Part shown: in pieces, positions 24,355-31,782 of the stretch
Layout: each line of letters opens with the position of its first letter
How positions within the stretch are numbered: the first letter of the stretch is position 1
Assembly: GCA_964608315.1 (NCBI GenBank)
Contig: CAZSNF010000023.1
Span: forward strand, 1 to 41,813
Length of the DNA: 41,813 nucleotides
Reading direction: 5' to 3'
DNA from: VXPQ01 sp964608315
Lineage (GTDB): Bacteria; Bacteroidota; Rhodothermia; Rhodothermales; VXPQ01
Program-made: the position numbers and the translations under genes
Notes under the pieces: model-generated
What the model was told of the DNA's origin: nothing
Databases searched by the model: none
What the model saw: only the letters and a program-made list of their open reading frames with translations

Positions 24355-25182
24355 ATGGGAGCTAAAGAAAAATTCGAAGGCGCCTTGTGCGAGCTGGCGG
24401 ATGTGCTCACGTGTCATGTGAGCACGGAGGATGGCCAGTGGACAATCAAGGGATTTATAGATGTGTTCAAGAATGTCTATACTATTTCTTCAGATACCAA
24501 GATTGTTTCCAAAATATTGGAGATACATCTTTTACCAAAATTATCTGAATTCGCAGAGGAGCATGGGTTTGTTATTGTACTTGCCGAGAAGCAAAATTAT
24601 TATCCTGATGTATCATTCGTAAGCAAAGATAATGCCTTTTGCAAATTTGCATTGGATTTCAAAACAACGTATCGGAACTCAAAAAAACCATGGCTATGCA
24701 ATGGCTTTACATTAGGTTCACACGGTGCGTATTTTCGGAAACGGTCAAGTACAAAGAACATTCAATTCCCGTATGGTTCTTATGCAGGACACTTTTGCTT
24801 AGGTATTATTTATGATCGCTTGGCAAAAGGCGTAAAAAACGAAACCAGCATTTATTCTTGTGATGATCTTCATTCAATTATGTCAGTTATTTCTAACATC
24901 CAGTTTTTTGTGGCTGAAAAATGGAGAATAGCTGGGGACAGAAGCGGATCAGGAAATACAGCGAATATTGGAAGTATCCAGCGTATTTCAGATATTCTAT
25001 CAGGAAACGGTATGTTTGCTAATCTTGGGGAGGAATGGTTCGATGATTATTGGATGAACTATGGCAAAATAAATTTCAAAACAGAATCCGGAGAGACAAA
25101 AATAATAAAATCCCTTGAGGATTTTGTTAGATTTAGAGGCGGGGACACGTCACTAATCATTCCTGAAAACAATAAAAAATGA
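24355..25182 (+). CDS. EcoRV-type type II restriction endonuclease
   Basis: A 275-residue protein resembling R.EcoRV (245 residues), which cuts GATATC bluntly. The catalytic set aligns: YYPD (Asp85), ALDFK (Asp101 and Lys103) followed by TTYRN, and Glu56 in a helix. SSDTK (46-50), KNIQFPYGSY and DYWMNY are also shared. The DNA-recognition loop GSGNTANIGSIQ (198-209) retains the GSGNT residues that in EcoRV contact the outer GAT bases, so specificity for GATATC is predicted. The start follows EF-G by 7 bp after a good GAGGAGG ribosome-binding site. Codon use becomes AT-rich from about 24430, unlike its neighbours, which suggests transfer. It overlaps the methylase by 4 bp, with the endonuclease first. 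Confidence 0.93.
   Translation: MGAKEKFEGALCELADVLTCHVSTEDGQWTIKGFIDVFKNVYTISSDTKIVSKILEIHLLPKLSEFAEEHGFVIVLAEKQNYYPDVSFVSKDNAFCKFALDFKTTYRNSKKPWLCNGFTLGSHGAYFRKRSSTKNIQFPYGSYAGHFCLGIIYDRLAKGVKNETSIYSCDDLHSIMSVISNIQFFVAEKWRIAGDRSGSGNTANIGSIQRISDILSGNGMFANLGEEWFDDYWMNYGKINFKTESGETKIIKSLEDFVRFRGGDTSLIIPENNKK
24403..24425. promoter_or_regulatory. Perfect inverted repeat in the restriction gene 5' region
   Basis: GTGCTCAC (24403-24410) and GTGAGCAC (24418-24425) form perfect 8-bp arms around GTGTCAT, inside codons 17-24 of the restriction gene and just before the shift to AT-rich sequence. It could be an operator, an mRNA hairpin limiting endonuclease translation, or chance. Confidence 0.4.
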
Positions 25183-26111
25183 GTGATTTTTATCGTACCA
25201 TAGTGCCCCCAATAAAATGCCAGGGTATCAAGACAAAACTGGTATCATGGATTCGAGCAGTTATTCCCCCGAGATTTATGGGGAGGTGGGTGGAGCCGTT
25301 CATGGGGTCAGGAGTAGTTGCCTTTAATATTTGTCCCGAGAAGGCGATTCTGGCCGACTCCAATCCTCATCTAATCAATTTTTATAAGGCTATTGCTGCT
25401 GGAAAAATAACGCCAATATCTGTCCGTTCGTTTCTCGTCATAGAAGGCGATAAACTGTTACGTTCCGGAGGAGATCATTATTATATAGTTCGTGAAAGAT
25501 TTAATCAATATGGAGATCCTCTTGACTTTTTATTTCTAAACAGATCATGTTTCAATGGGCTTATGCGTTTCAATAAAAAAGGAGGATTCAATGTTCCGTT
25601 CTGTCATAAACCTCATCGTTTTGCACCAGCCTACATCACCAAAATTTGCAATCAAGTAAGAGCAATATCGAATATTATAAACATTAGAAATTATGAATTT
25701 TCTTGTCAGGAATTTTCCGACACAATTGATGATATCAATGAACAGGATATAATTTATTGCGATCCACCATATATCGGACGTCATGCCGATTATTTTAATA
25801 ATTGGAATGAGGAAGATGAAAACAAATTGGCACATCTTCTTTCATTAATGCCATGCAAATTTATTTTATCTACATGGCACAGTAATGATTATCGAAAAAA
25901 TCCTTTTATTGATACCTTGTGGTCGAAATTTTACATGCTGACGCGAGATCATTTCTATCATGTCGGCGCGAGCGAAAAAAACAGAAACCCAATGACGGAG
26001 GCATTGATCACCAATTTTGAACCGTTGCTTTACGAATTTCCTTCGGAGGTGGCGGAGCAGCTGGTTCTTCTTGAACCGGGTGTGCCGTATACTCGAGATT
26101 CCAACGCCTGA
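25179..26111 (+). CDS. D12-class DNA adenine methylase (M.EcoRV-like)
   Basis: A 310-residue N6-adenine methyltransferase that would protect GATATC sites. Features are an N-terminal VPPIKCQGIKTKLV, motif I VEPFMGSGVVAFN (38-50) for S-adenosylmethionine, FLNRSCFNGLMRFN (119-132), motif IV YCDPPYIGRHADYFN (DPPY at 195-198) and HFYHVGASEKNRNPM near the C-terminus. The order (I before IV) and the motifs match D12 alpha-class enzymes. From memory the similarity to M.EcoRV is very close throughout. The start overlaps the endonuclease stop (ATGA, 25179-25182), so the pair is co-translated. It has the same AT-rich composition as its partner, with GC-rich sequence returning at about 26050. Confidence 0.95.
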   Translation: MSDFYRTIVPPIKCQGIKTKLVSWIRAVIPPRFMGRWVEPFMGSGVVAFNICPEKAILADSNPHLINFYKAIAAGKITPISVRSFLVIEGDKLLRSGGDHYYIVRERFNQYGDPLDFLFLNRSCFNGLMRFNKKGGFNVPFCHKPHRFAPAYITKICNQVRAISNIINIRNYEFSCQEFSDTIDDINEQDIIYCDPPYIGRHADYFNNWNEEDENKLAHLLSLMPCKFILSTWHSNDYRKNPFIDTLWSKFYMLTRDHFYHVGASEKNRNPMTEALITNFEPLLYEFPSEVAEQLVLLEPGVPYTRDSNA

Positions 26112-26193
26112 ACCACGGCTTGCTGCGCCGCCTTGCCCATCAATGGGGAATGATTGTGAGCGCAGAGGTGTCGACACAGGGCGATGCGATTAA
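26112..26193 (-). pseudogene. 5' remnant of a VapC-like PIN-domain toxin gene
   Basis: Immediately after the broken antitoxin gene, the minus strand can be read as ...CVDTSALTII... (about 26173-26145) followed by a stop at 26140-26142. VDTSAL is the usual opening of PIN-domain toxins that follow Phd/VapB antitoxins. Only some 10-17 residues remain before the sequence meets the methylase gene at 26111. The restriction-modification module probably replaced or truncated the toxin. This is an inference from one short motif plus position. Confidence 0.5.
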
Positions 26194-26744
26194 TCTTTAC
26201 GCTCGGCGAGAAAACGATCCAGAGCGCCTGGCCGGCGCGCCACAGCGCGGAGCGGTTGCCTCGGCGTATCCGAACGAATCAGGGCCTGTTAATACTATGC
26301 AGCAATGCTCTGTTCCGTCAGGCACGGCGTTAATCAAGGCGCGAGGAGTGAAGTTTGGTGGTTCCAAATGAGCGACGAGCAACGCAGAGTAACGCCGTGA
26401 CCGGCGGAACCCGAAGGGCGGGGCCTCTTTTCCCGCCATGCGGCGTTGCCGCTCGCTTATGTGGCCAGGCCACACTGCGCTCGCGGCGCCTGGCCTGGCG
26501 GGAAAATAGGCCCCGCAGAGCGCCGCTGCATAGTATTAACAGGCCCTAGTGCGCCGCGTTGTTCGAGTTCGTCGAGTCGCTCCGTTATCGTTGCAGGATG
26601 GGTTTGCAAGGGGCGGATTTCAGCCACAGGCTTGCCTCGGTACGAGATTGTAACGGTTTTTCCTGCCCGGACTTGTCGCAGCGCTTCGGAAAACCGCGCT
26701 CTGGCTTCGCGAGCGGAATAGACGATGGACATTCTTCGGGACAT
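26190..26744 (-). pseudogene. Phd/YefM-family antitoxin gene split by an inserted element
   Basis: The 5' part (26744-26548) encodes MSIVYSAREARARFSEALRQ ... PVAEIRPLQTHPATITERLD..., the DNA-binding half of a Phd/YefM antitoxin. The frame then runs into the 267-bp inverted-repeat element. On its other side (26280-26190) the minus strand encodes SDTPRQPLRAVARRPGALDR and then FLAERKD-stop, the classic toxin-binding C-terminus of this family. Joining the flanks directly (GCACT + GATTC) gives an uninterrupted frame with RGAL-IRSD across the junction, and no target duplication is visible. As it stands the product would be a hybrid ending in element-encoded residues, and is probably non-functional. 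Start codons at 26744 and 26732 are both possible. Confidence 0.85.
26281..26547. mobile_element. MITE-like element with perfect 23-bp terminal inverted repeats
   Basis: The left end AGGGCCTGTTAATACTATGC plus AGC (26281-26303) is the exact reverse complement of the right end (26525-26547). Inside, a second inverted repeat pairs 26420-26437 with 26497-26514 at 17 of 18 positions (CTTTTCCCGCC with GGCGGGAAAAT at its core), and a third pairs GCCAGGC with GCCTGGC near 26464-26494. There is no transposase frame, so it is non-autonomous. It lies inside the antitoxin gene. No clear target-site duplication flanks it. Confidence 0.9.
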
Positions 26745-26774
26745 TTATTTGGACAAGAAAAAGGACATTTCAAG
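26727..26774. promoter_or_regulatory. Four 12-bp direct repeats at the antitoxin start
   Basis: GGACA occurs at 26727, 26739, 26751 and 26763, exactly 12 bp apart (minus strand: TGTCC, mostly ATGTCC). The array covers the antitoxin start codon and its upstream region. A plus-strand TATAAT at 26775-26780 abuts it. The array could be an operator for autoregulation by the toxin-antitoxin complex. The rest of 26745-26936 holds no gene. Confidence 0.55.
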
Positions 26775-26936
26775 TATAATAAATCTTGTATTCTGTTTGA
26801 TCCGGCCTTATATTAGGCCCGTACGGGCCGTTTTATCCGGGGCCGGCGCGCTTTTTACCGCCCGCCGCCGGGGTGGTTCGATTTCGTTCGAGTTTACCGT
26901 GCGGTGAGCATTGCAGATTACGCCAGCGTTTCGTCC

Positions 26937-28124
26937 ATGAGCAATTGTCGAAAATACGAGCGGACGCATCCCTGGGTCACGTTCCAGCTGGATTTGAGCG
27001 AGGCGCATCCCCGTCTGTGGACATTGCTTGGGCAGGCCGTGACCTTTTGCAGGCAAGTATCTCAAGCGGCTCTGCCCCCCGATATCGCCCAAAAGTTCAA
27101 GAGGTTGTATCTCAGCAAGGGGGTTCGGGCTACGACGGCTATCGAGGGGAATACGCTGACCGAGGAACAGGTGCAGGCCCAGATCGAAGGGACGCTGGAT
27201 CTTCCTCCATCGCAGGAATATCTGCAACAGGAGATAGCGAATATCTTGCGCGCCTGCGGGATTATCGAGTCGGCCATGGACGCGGAGAATCCGCCCCGGC
27301 TGAGTGTGGATCTGATTCGGGAATACAATGGGTGGGTTCTTGAAGGGCTTGGCGGGCATCTTGCCGAAGGCGTGGTTCCCGGCGAAATTCGCACCCATTC
27401 GGTAGGCGTAGGCAGTTACAGAGCTGTGCCCCCGGAAGATTGTCGTTATTTGCTGGAGCGTCTTTGCGGGTGGCTGGAGGAGAAAACCGAGATTCCGTTT
27501 TTTGCCGACGAAGACGATCAACGGGTCGCGGCGGGTATTTTGCATGCCGTTCTTGTCCACTTGTACATTGCCTGGATTCATCCCTTCGGGGACGGCAACG
27601 GGCGCACGGCGCGGCTTCTGGAGTTTATGGTGCAGGCCCGAGCGGGCGTCCCGTTTCCTTCGGCCCACCTGCTCAGCGACCATTACAATATGACTCGAAC
27701 CCGATATTACCGGGAATTGGACCGATCAAGTCAGATCCATGACGGCAAGGGAGACGCTTTGGGATTTCTGCAATATGCCTTGCAAGGGTTTGTGGATGGA
27801 TTACAGGAGCAGTGCGAAAAAATTCAGGGGCATCAACTTGAAATAGTGTGGGAACACTTTATCTATGGCGTGTTTGCGAAGCAAAAGCGTTCCAGCGCCA
27901 TGCACCGCCGGCGGGAACTGGCATTGGAACTTGGTCGCGCCAAAGAATCCGTCGCCAAGACGGAAATACCCTTCTTAACCCCGGGTTTGGCGCATGGCTA
28001 CGCCAACAAGACGTACAAGACCCTGACCCGGGACCTGAACTGGCTGGCGCAGAAGCGGTTGATCGCGCGAGATCGCCGAACGTATCGCGCGAACATTGGA
28101 CTCATGTGGGCATTTGTACCATGA
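26937..28124 (+). CDS. Fic family protein (AMP transferase)
   Basis: A 395-residue Fic-fold protein, expected to transfer AMP (or another nucleotide moiety) from a nucleotide to a target protein. The full active-site motif HPFGDGNGRTAR starts at His215. An inhibitory helix motif TTAIEGN with Glu70 lies N-terminal, which makes it a class II, self-inhibited Fic protein. The N-terminus YERTHPWVTFQLDLSEAHPR and the C-terminal winged-helix-like part (TYKTLTRDLNWLAQKRLIAR) match the common Fic plus wHTH architecture. A GTG start at 26904 would add 11 residues. The stop overlaps the exonuclease I start (ATGA, 28121-28124). Confidence 0.93.
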   Translation: MSNCRKYERTHPWVTFQLDLSEAHPRLWTLLGQAVTFCRQVSQAALPPDIAQKFKRLYLSKGVRATTAIEGNTLTEEQVQAQIEGTLDLPPSQEYLQQEIANILRACGIIESAMDAENPPRLSVDLIREYNGWVLEGLGGHLAEGVVPGEIRTHSVGVGSYRAVPPEDCRYLLERLCGWLEEKTEIPFFADEDDQRVAAGILHAVLVHLYIAWIHPFGDGNGRTARLLEFMVQARAGVPFPSAHLLSDHYNMTRTRYYRELDRSSQIHDGKGDALGFLQYALQGFVDGLQEQCEKIQGHQLEIVWEHFIYGVFAKQKRSSAMHRRRELALELGRAKESVAKTEIPFLTPGLAHGYANKTYKTLTRDLNWLAQKRLIARDRRTYRANIGLMWAFVP

Positions 28125-29602
28125 TTTCGTCGCATCCCAAATCATTTCTCTGGTACGATTACGAGACGTCCGGCAGGAATCCCCGCCGGTATCGTCCCGT
28201 GCAATTCGCGGGGGTGCGGACCGATGAAAACCTGAAGGTCACGGGCGAGCCGGTCGTGTGCTATTGCCGTTCTACTCCAGACCAGTTGCCGGAGCCTGGA
28301 GCGTCGCTGGTGCATGGTTTTTCGCCATCGCACCTGGAGCAACACGGACTTTCCGAGGCGGAGTTCGCCCATCGGATCCACAAGGAGCTTTCACAGCCCG
28401 GCACCTGTTCGGTGGGGTACAACGCCATCCGGTTCGATCACGAGCATACCCGCTTCCTGTTCTACCGGAATCTGCTTGATCCGTATGCATGGCACTGGCG
28501 CGACGGCAATACGCGCTGGGACCTTATCGACTTGTTCCGCGCTGCGTATGCGCTGCGGCCGGATGGCGTCGCATGGCCTGTGAAGGAGGACGGGAGGCCG
28601 TCGTTTCGCCTTCAGGATCTTGCGGCGGCGAACGGAATCGGGGGGCACGGAGCGGCCCATGAGGCCCTCGCCGACGTTCACACCATGATCGACCTGGTCC
28701 GCCTCGTGCGCGACAGTCAGCCGAGGTTGTTCGAATGGGCGCTGCGGATACGAAGCAAAAACGCTGTTGCCGCGGCGATGCGGCGGGAGGACCGCTTCGT
28801 CTGGGTGGCGTCGCTGTTTCAGGGCAGGGGGTGCGCCGCGCCGGTTTTTCGGATAGGGACCCGCCCGGACAATCCGAATGCCGTGATCGCGTTCGATCTG
28901 GCGCAGGATCCGTCTGAATTTCTTGGGCTTTCCGCCGAAGCGCTGCGGGACAAACTGTTCAGTCCCGGCAGCCGCTCGCCCGTATGCGTCGTGAAAGGGA
29001 ACCGGTGCCCGTTCGTGGCTCCGTACAACGTGCTTACGGACGAGGTCATGGACCGGCTGGGCCTTGATGCGGACGCGCTGGAGAAACATTACGGCTTGTT
29101 GCGGGCCGATGCCTCGCTGCGCGCCAATGTGCTGGCGGCCTATGCGCCGCCGGCGCCTGCGGAGGGCGTTCGGGAAGCGCTGGATGCGGACGAGGCTCTG
29201 TACGAGGGATTCCCGCCGGATCGGGACCGGAATATGCTTGTGCGTTTGCGGGAAGAGGACTGGACCTTCGCCGCTGCAGGCGACGTCGAATTTGAAGACC
29301 CGCGTCTCAAAGAACTCTTGTTCCGGTACCGCGCCAGGAATTTCTTTGACGATCTCGGTACAGAAGAGCAGGATCGCTGGCGCGCGCATTGCCGGGCTCG
29401 CCACCTGACGCCCGGCGACGACGACCGTACTGCCCTGGACGCTTATCATGAGGAAATCGACGAACTGCGGAGGAAGCGCGGCGACGCCCCCGACAAGGCG
29501 GCGTTGCTCGACGACCTGGAGCGGTACGGGCGCCGGCTTGCGGACTGGCTGGACGGCAAGGAACGCATTCCTTTTGAATCGGATATCCCGAGCGCTCCAT
29601 AG
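28121..29602 (+). CDS. sbcB: Exodeoxyribonuclease I
   Basis: A 493-residue 3'-5' single-strand DNA exonuclease used in recombination and mismatch repair. The DEDDh exonuclease domain is clear: FLWYDYETSG (Asp13, Glu15), YNAIRFDHEHTRFLFYRNLL (second Asp region), and HEALADVHTMIDLVRLV (His and final Asp). The central SH3-like and C-terminal helical parts (RYRARNFFDDLGTEEQDRWR) are also those of E. coli ExoI (475 residues). The gene starts inside the Fic stop codon, an unusual pairing that suggests co-translation. A possible terminator follows. Confidence 0.94.
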   Translation: MISSHPKSFLWYDYETSGRNPRRYRPVQFAGVRTDENLKVTGEPVVCYCRSTPDQLPEPGASLVHGFSPSHLEQHGLSEAEFAHRIHKELSQPGTCSVGYNAIRFDHEHTRFLFYRNLLDPYAWHWRDGNTRWDLIDLFRAAYALRPDGVAWPVKEDGRPSFRLQDLAAANGIGGHGAAHEALADVHTMIDLVRLVRDSQPRLFEWALRIRSKNAVAAAMRREDRFVWVASLFQGRGCAAPVFRIGTRPDNPNAVIAFDLAQDPSEFLGLSAEALRDKLFSPGSRSPVCVVKGNRCPFVAPYNVLTDEVMDRLGLDADALEKHYGLLRADASLRANVLAAYAPPAPAEGVREALDADEALYEGFPPDRDRNMLVRLREEDWTFAAAGDVEFEDPRLKELLFRYRARNFFDDLGTEEQDRWRAHCRARHLTPGDDDRTALDAYHEEIDELRRKRGDAPDKAALLDDLERYGRRLADWLDGKERIPFESDIPSAP

Positions 29603-29615
29603 CGTATGGCGCCTT

Positions 29616-29642
29616 GCCCGAAGGCAGTTCCGGCGGGCTTTT
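29616..29642 (+). terminator. Possible terminator after sbcB
   Basis: GCCCG (29616-29620) and CGGGC (29634-29638) can pair over a 13-base loop and are followed by TTTT. The stem is short, so the call is weak. The following 90 bp up to purU are T-rich and hold no gene. Confidence 0.35.
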
Positions 29643-29734
29643 CGCCTTTTTCGTTGATTTTTCTTTTCTTGTACGCCTTGCGCTATGTGCGGCGTAGCGT
29701 TGCATGGCATTCATATTTTTCGCCTTTTTCCGAC

Positions 29735-30604
29735 ATGGCGCTGTCCCCTGAAACCACGGCACGACTTCGCATCAGTTGCCCGGATCGTCCCGGCATTATC
29801 GCAGCGGTGACCGGATTCCTGTATCGCCATGGGGCGAACTGCACGGCGCTGGACCAGCACGCCACGGACACGGAGGGCGGGACGCTGTTTATGCGGGTGG
29901 AATTTCAGACGCTGCAAATTGACGTATCGCGCTCCGTGCTGGAGCAAGGATTTGCGGAGGAGGTCGCGGCGAAATTCGATATGGACTGGCGGTTGAGTTA
30001 CGCTTCCGATGTGTCGCGCATGGCTATCCTTGTGTCGAAGCACGATCATGTCCTCATGGACTTGCTCTGGCGGCTGGACAGGGAAGATTGGCGCGCCGAA
30101 GTGGCCATGGTGATAAGCAACCATCCCGACCTGGAGCGCGAAGTAGCCCGTTTCGGCATCCCCTATCACCATGTCCCGATGGTGCAAGGCGCAAAACACA
30201 GGGGAGAGGCGCGTATGCTGGCGTTGATGGACAACAAGGTTGACGTGATCGTGCTGGCCCGGTACATGCAGATATTGTCTGCCTCGTTCGTGGATCGGTA
30301 CGTCAACCGGATCATCAACATTCACCACTCGTTTTTGCCCGCTTTCGCCGGCGCCGATCCGTACCGGCAAGCGTCGGACCGGGGCGTAAAGCTTATCGGG
30401 GCGACGGCGCACTATGTGACGGCGGAACTGGACAAGGGGGCCATTATCGATCAGGATGTGGTGCGCGTAAATCACCGGCAAAGCCCGGAAGACTTGAAGC
30501 GCCTGGGCCGGGACGTGGAGCGCAGCGTACTTGCGCGCGCCGTGCGTTGGCACCTTGAAGACCGCTTGATCGTACACGAAAACAAAACGGTCGTGTTCGT
30601 TTGA
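29735..30604 (+). CDS. purU: Formyltetrahydrofolate deformylase
   Basis: Hydrolyses 10-formyl-THF to formate and THF, balancing one-carbon pools and feeding formate to PurT. The 289-residue product has an N-terminal ACT domain (ARLRISCPDRPGIIAAVTGF, about 9-28) and a formyltransferase domain with RMAILVSKHDHVLMDLLWR, NIHHSFLPAF (catalytic Asn and His) and GATAHYVTAELDKGAIIDQD (catalytic Asp). Length matches E. coli PurU (280). The ATG at 29735 is the one with ACT-domain homology. The next small lipoprotein gene starts 26 bp downstream. Confidence 0.96.
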   Translation: MALSPETTARLRISCPDRPGIIAAVTGFLYRHGANCTALDQHATDTEGGTLFMRVEFQTLQIDVSRSVLEQGFAEEVAAKFDMDWRLSYASDVSRMAILVSKHDHVLMDLLWRLDREDWRAEVAMVISNHPDLEREVARFGIPYHHVPMVQGAKHRGEARMLALMDNKVDVIVLARYMQILSASFVDRYVNRIINIHHSFLPAFAGADPYRQASDRGVKLIGATAHYVTAELDKGAIIDQDVVRVNHRQSPEDLKRLGRDVERSVLARAVRWHLEDRLIVHENKTVVFV

Positions 30605-30630
30605 TATTTTCTCGCGTTTCGCGCTCTTCC

Positions 30631-31122
30631 ATGCGTGCTTGGGTTTCCTGGTCTTGTGCGTTGTGTCTGCTGGCCTTGGCCTGCGGCGGATGCCGTCTGG
30701 TTTCGGTCGAGGAGGAGAATGTGCCTTTTTTCGAGGCTACGATCGGGAACGTACAGGTCGAGGGCGTGGGCGCAGGGCGCATGGAGACAGATCAGATATT
30801 CCAGGTCTGGGGGCAGTTCGTCTATCCGGACAGCTCGTTCCGGTTCATTCAGTTTTCCGTGCCGAATTTCGGAAAAACGGGTACGTTTGCGCTGGGGCAA
30901 TTCGCCGGAACCTATGGCCTGATCGACGACCGGGAGCGGACGGTGCGGTTTGCGGCTTCCTCTGGAAGCAGGGAGGACAACGTTCGACTCGACCGGTTCA
31001 ATCGCTCGGGCGTGGCGCAGGGGACGTTTTCGTTCGAAGCCGCAGTGCTTGCGGATTTCGACGGCGTCTCGTCCGGAGACGATTTTGCGATACAGGGAGC
31101 GTTTCTGGTCGAATTGCCGTGA
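30631..31122 (+). CDS. Small putative lipoprotein, unknown function
   Basis: A 163-residue protein with a lipoprotein-type signal (SWSCALCLLALACGGC, lipid-attached Cys21) and a beta-rich body (FRFIQFSVPNFGKTGTFALG, VRFAASSGSREDNVRLD, AAVLADFDGVSSGDDFAIQG). It resembles the DUF6252-like or beta-sandwich lipoproteins of Bacteroidota, but I cannot name a family. The ATG at 30631 is preferred over a TTG at 30601 because it puts a standard signal at the N-terminus. It is followed by a VTT-domain gene after 8 bp, so it is probably part of the same operon. Confidence 0.75.
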   Translation: MRAWVSWSCALCLLALACGGCRLVSVEEENVPFFEATIGNVQVEGVGAGRMETDQIFQVWGQFVYPDSSFRFIQFSVPNFGKTGTFALGQFAGTYGLIDDRERTVRFAASSGSREDNVRLDRFNRSGVAQGTFSFEAAVLADFDGVSSGDDFAIQGAFLVELP

Positions 31123-31130
31123 GTGTTCCT

Positions 31131-31775
31131 ATGCGCCTGGTCAAACTTTCCGTCGGTCTGGTTCTGTTGTTGCTGCTGCCCTTTTTGCTATGGGGCCGCG
31201 GCGTGGAGGAAGCGTTTACGATCAACGGCACGCTGGCCTGGCTGCGCGGTTTCGGGGGGTGGGCCGTTCTGGCCGCCGTGCTTTTGCTGGCCTCCGATAT
31301 TCTGTTGCCCATTCCCGCCACGCTGGTCATGACCGCGCTGGGCATGTTGTACGGTCCGGCGGTCGGCGGCCTGATTGGCGCCGCGGGGTCTTTTATCGGG
31401 GGAATCATCGCGTTTTTTGCTTGCGCGAAGTGGGGGCGCCCGGCGGCGCGGCGATTGGCGGGCGACGACGAACTGGCCCGGGGGGAAGCGCTGTTCGAGC
31501 AATGGGGCGCATGGATCATCGTGCTTTCGCGCTGGCTCCCGATCATTCCCGAGGCGGTTTCGTGCATGGCGGGAATCGTATCCATGCCGCGTCGTTTGTT
31601 TATCGGGGCGCTTGCTTGCGGAGTTGCCCCGCCTGCCTTTACTTTTGCTCTCGTGGGTCATTTGGGCGTGGATCGTCCCGCCCTGACCTTTCTGCTGAGC
31701 GCTCTTTTGCCCGCGGCGTTCTGGCTGATCGTACGCCGGAGAATGCGCCGGGCAACATCCATGAACTCAATCTGA
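31131..31775 (+). CDS. VTT domain (TVP38/TMEM64 or DedA-like) membrane protein
   Basis: A 214-residue inner-membrane protein with five to six hydrophobic segments. The core PATLVMTALGMLYGPAVGGL and GAAGSFIGGIIAFFACAKWG, followed by SRWLPIIPEAVSCMAGIVSM, matches the VTT/SNARE-associated family. Some members act in lipid scrambling or undecaprenyl phosphate recycling; the role here is unknown. A GTG at 31119 overlapping the previous stop is an alternative start. The MFS gene follows 7 bp after the stop. Confidence 0.88.
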   Translation: MRLVKLSVGLVLLLLLPFLLWGRGVEEAFTINGTLAWLRGFGGWAVLAAVLLLASDILLPIPATLVMTALGMLYGPAVGGLIGAAGSFIGGIIAFFACAKWGRPAARRLAGDDELARGEALFEQWGAWIIVLSRWLPIIPEAVSCMAGIVSMPRRLFIGALACGVAPPAFTFALVGHLGVDRPALTFLLSALLPAAFWLIVRRRMRRATSMNSI

Positions 31776-31782
31776 CGGCTCC

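Noticed and set aside
26120..26371. Plus-strand frame of 83 codons after the methylase gene
   Set aside because: It is antisense to the toxin-antitoxin remains and runs into the inserted element; the minus-strand reading gives clear antitoxin homology.
26727..26774. The four GGACA units as a CRISPR or tandem-repeat array
   Set aside because: Units are 12 bp with only 5 constant bases, too short for CRISPR repeats and spacers; an operator-like array fits better.
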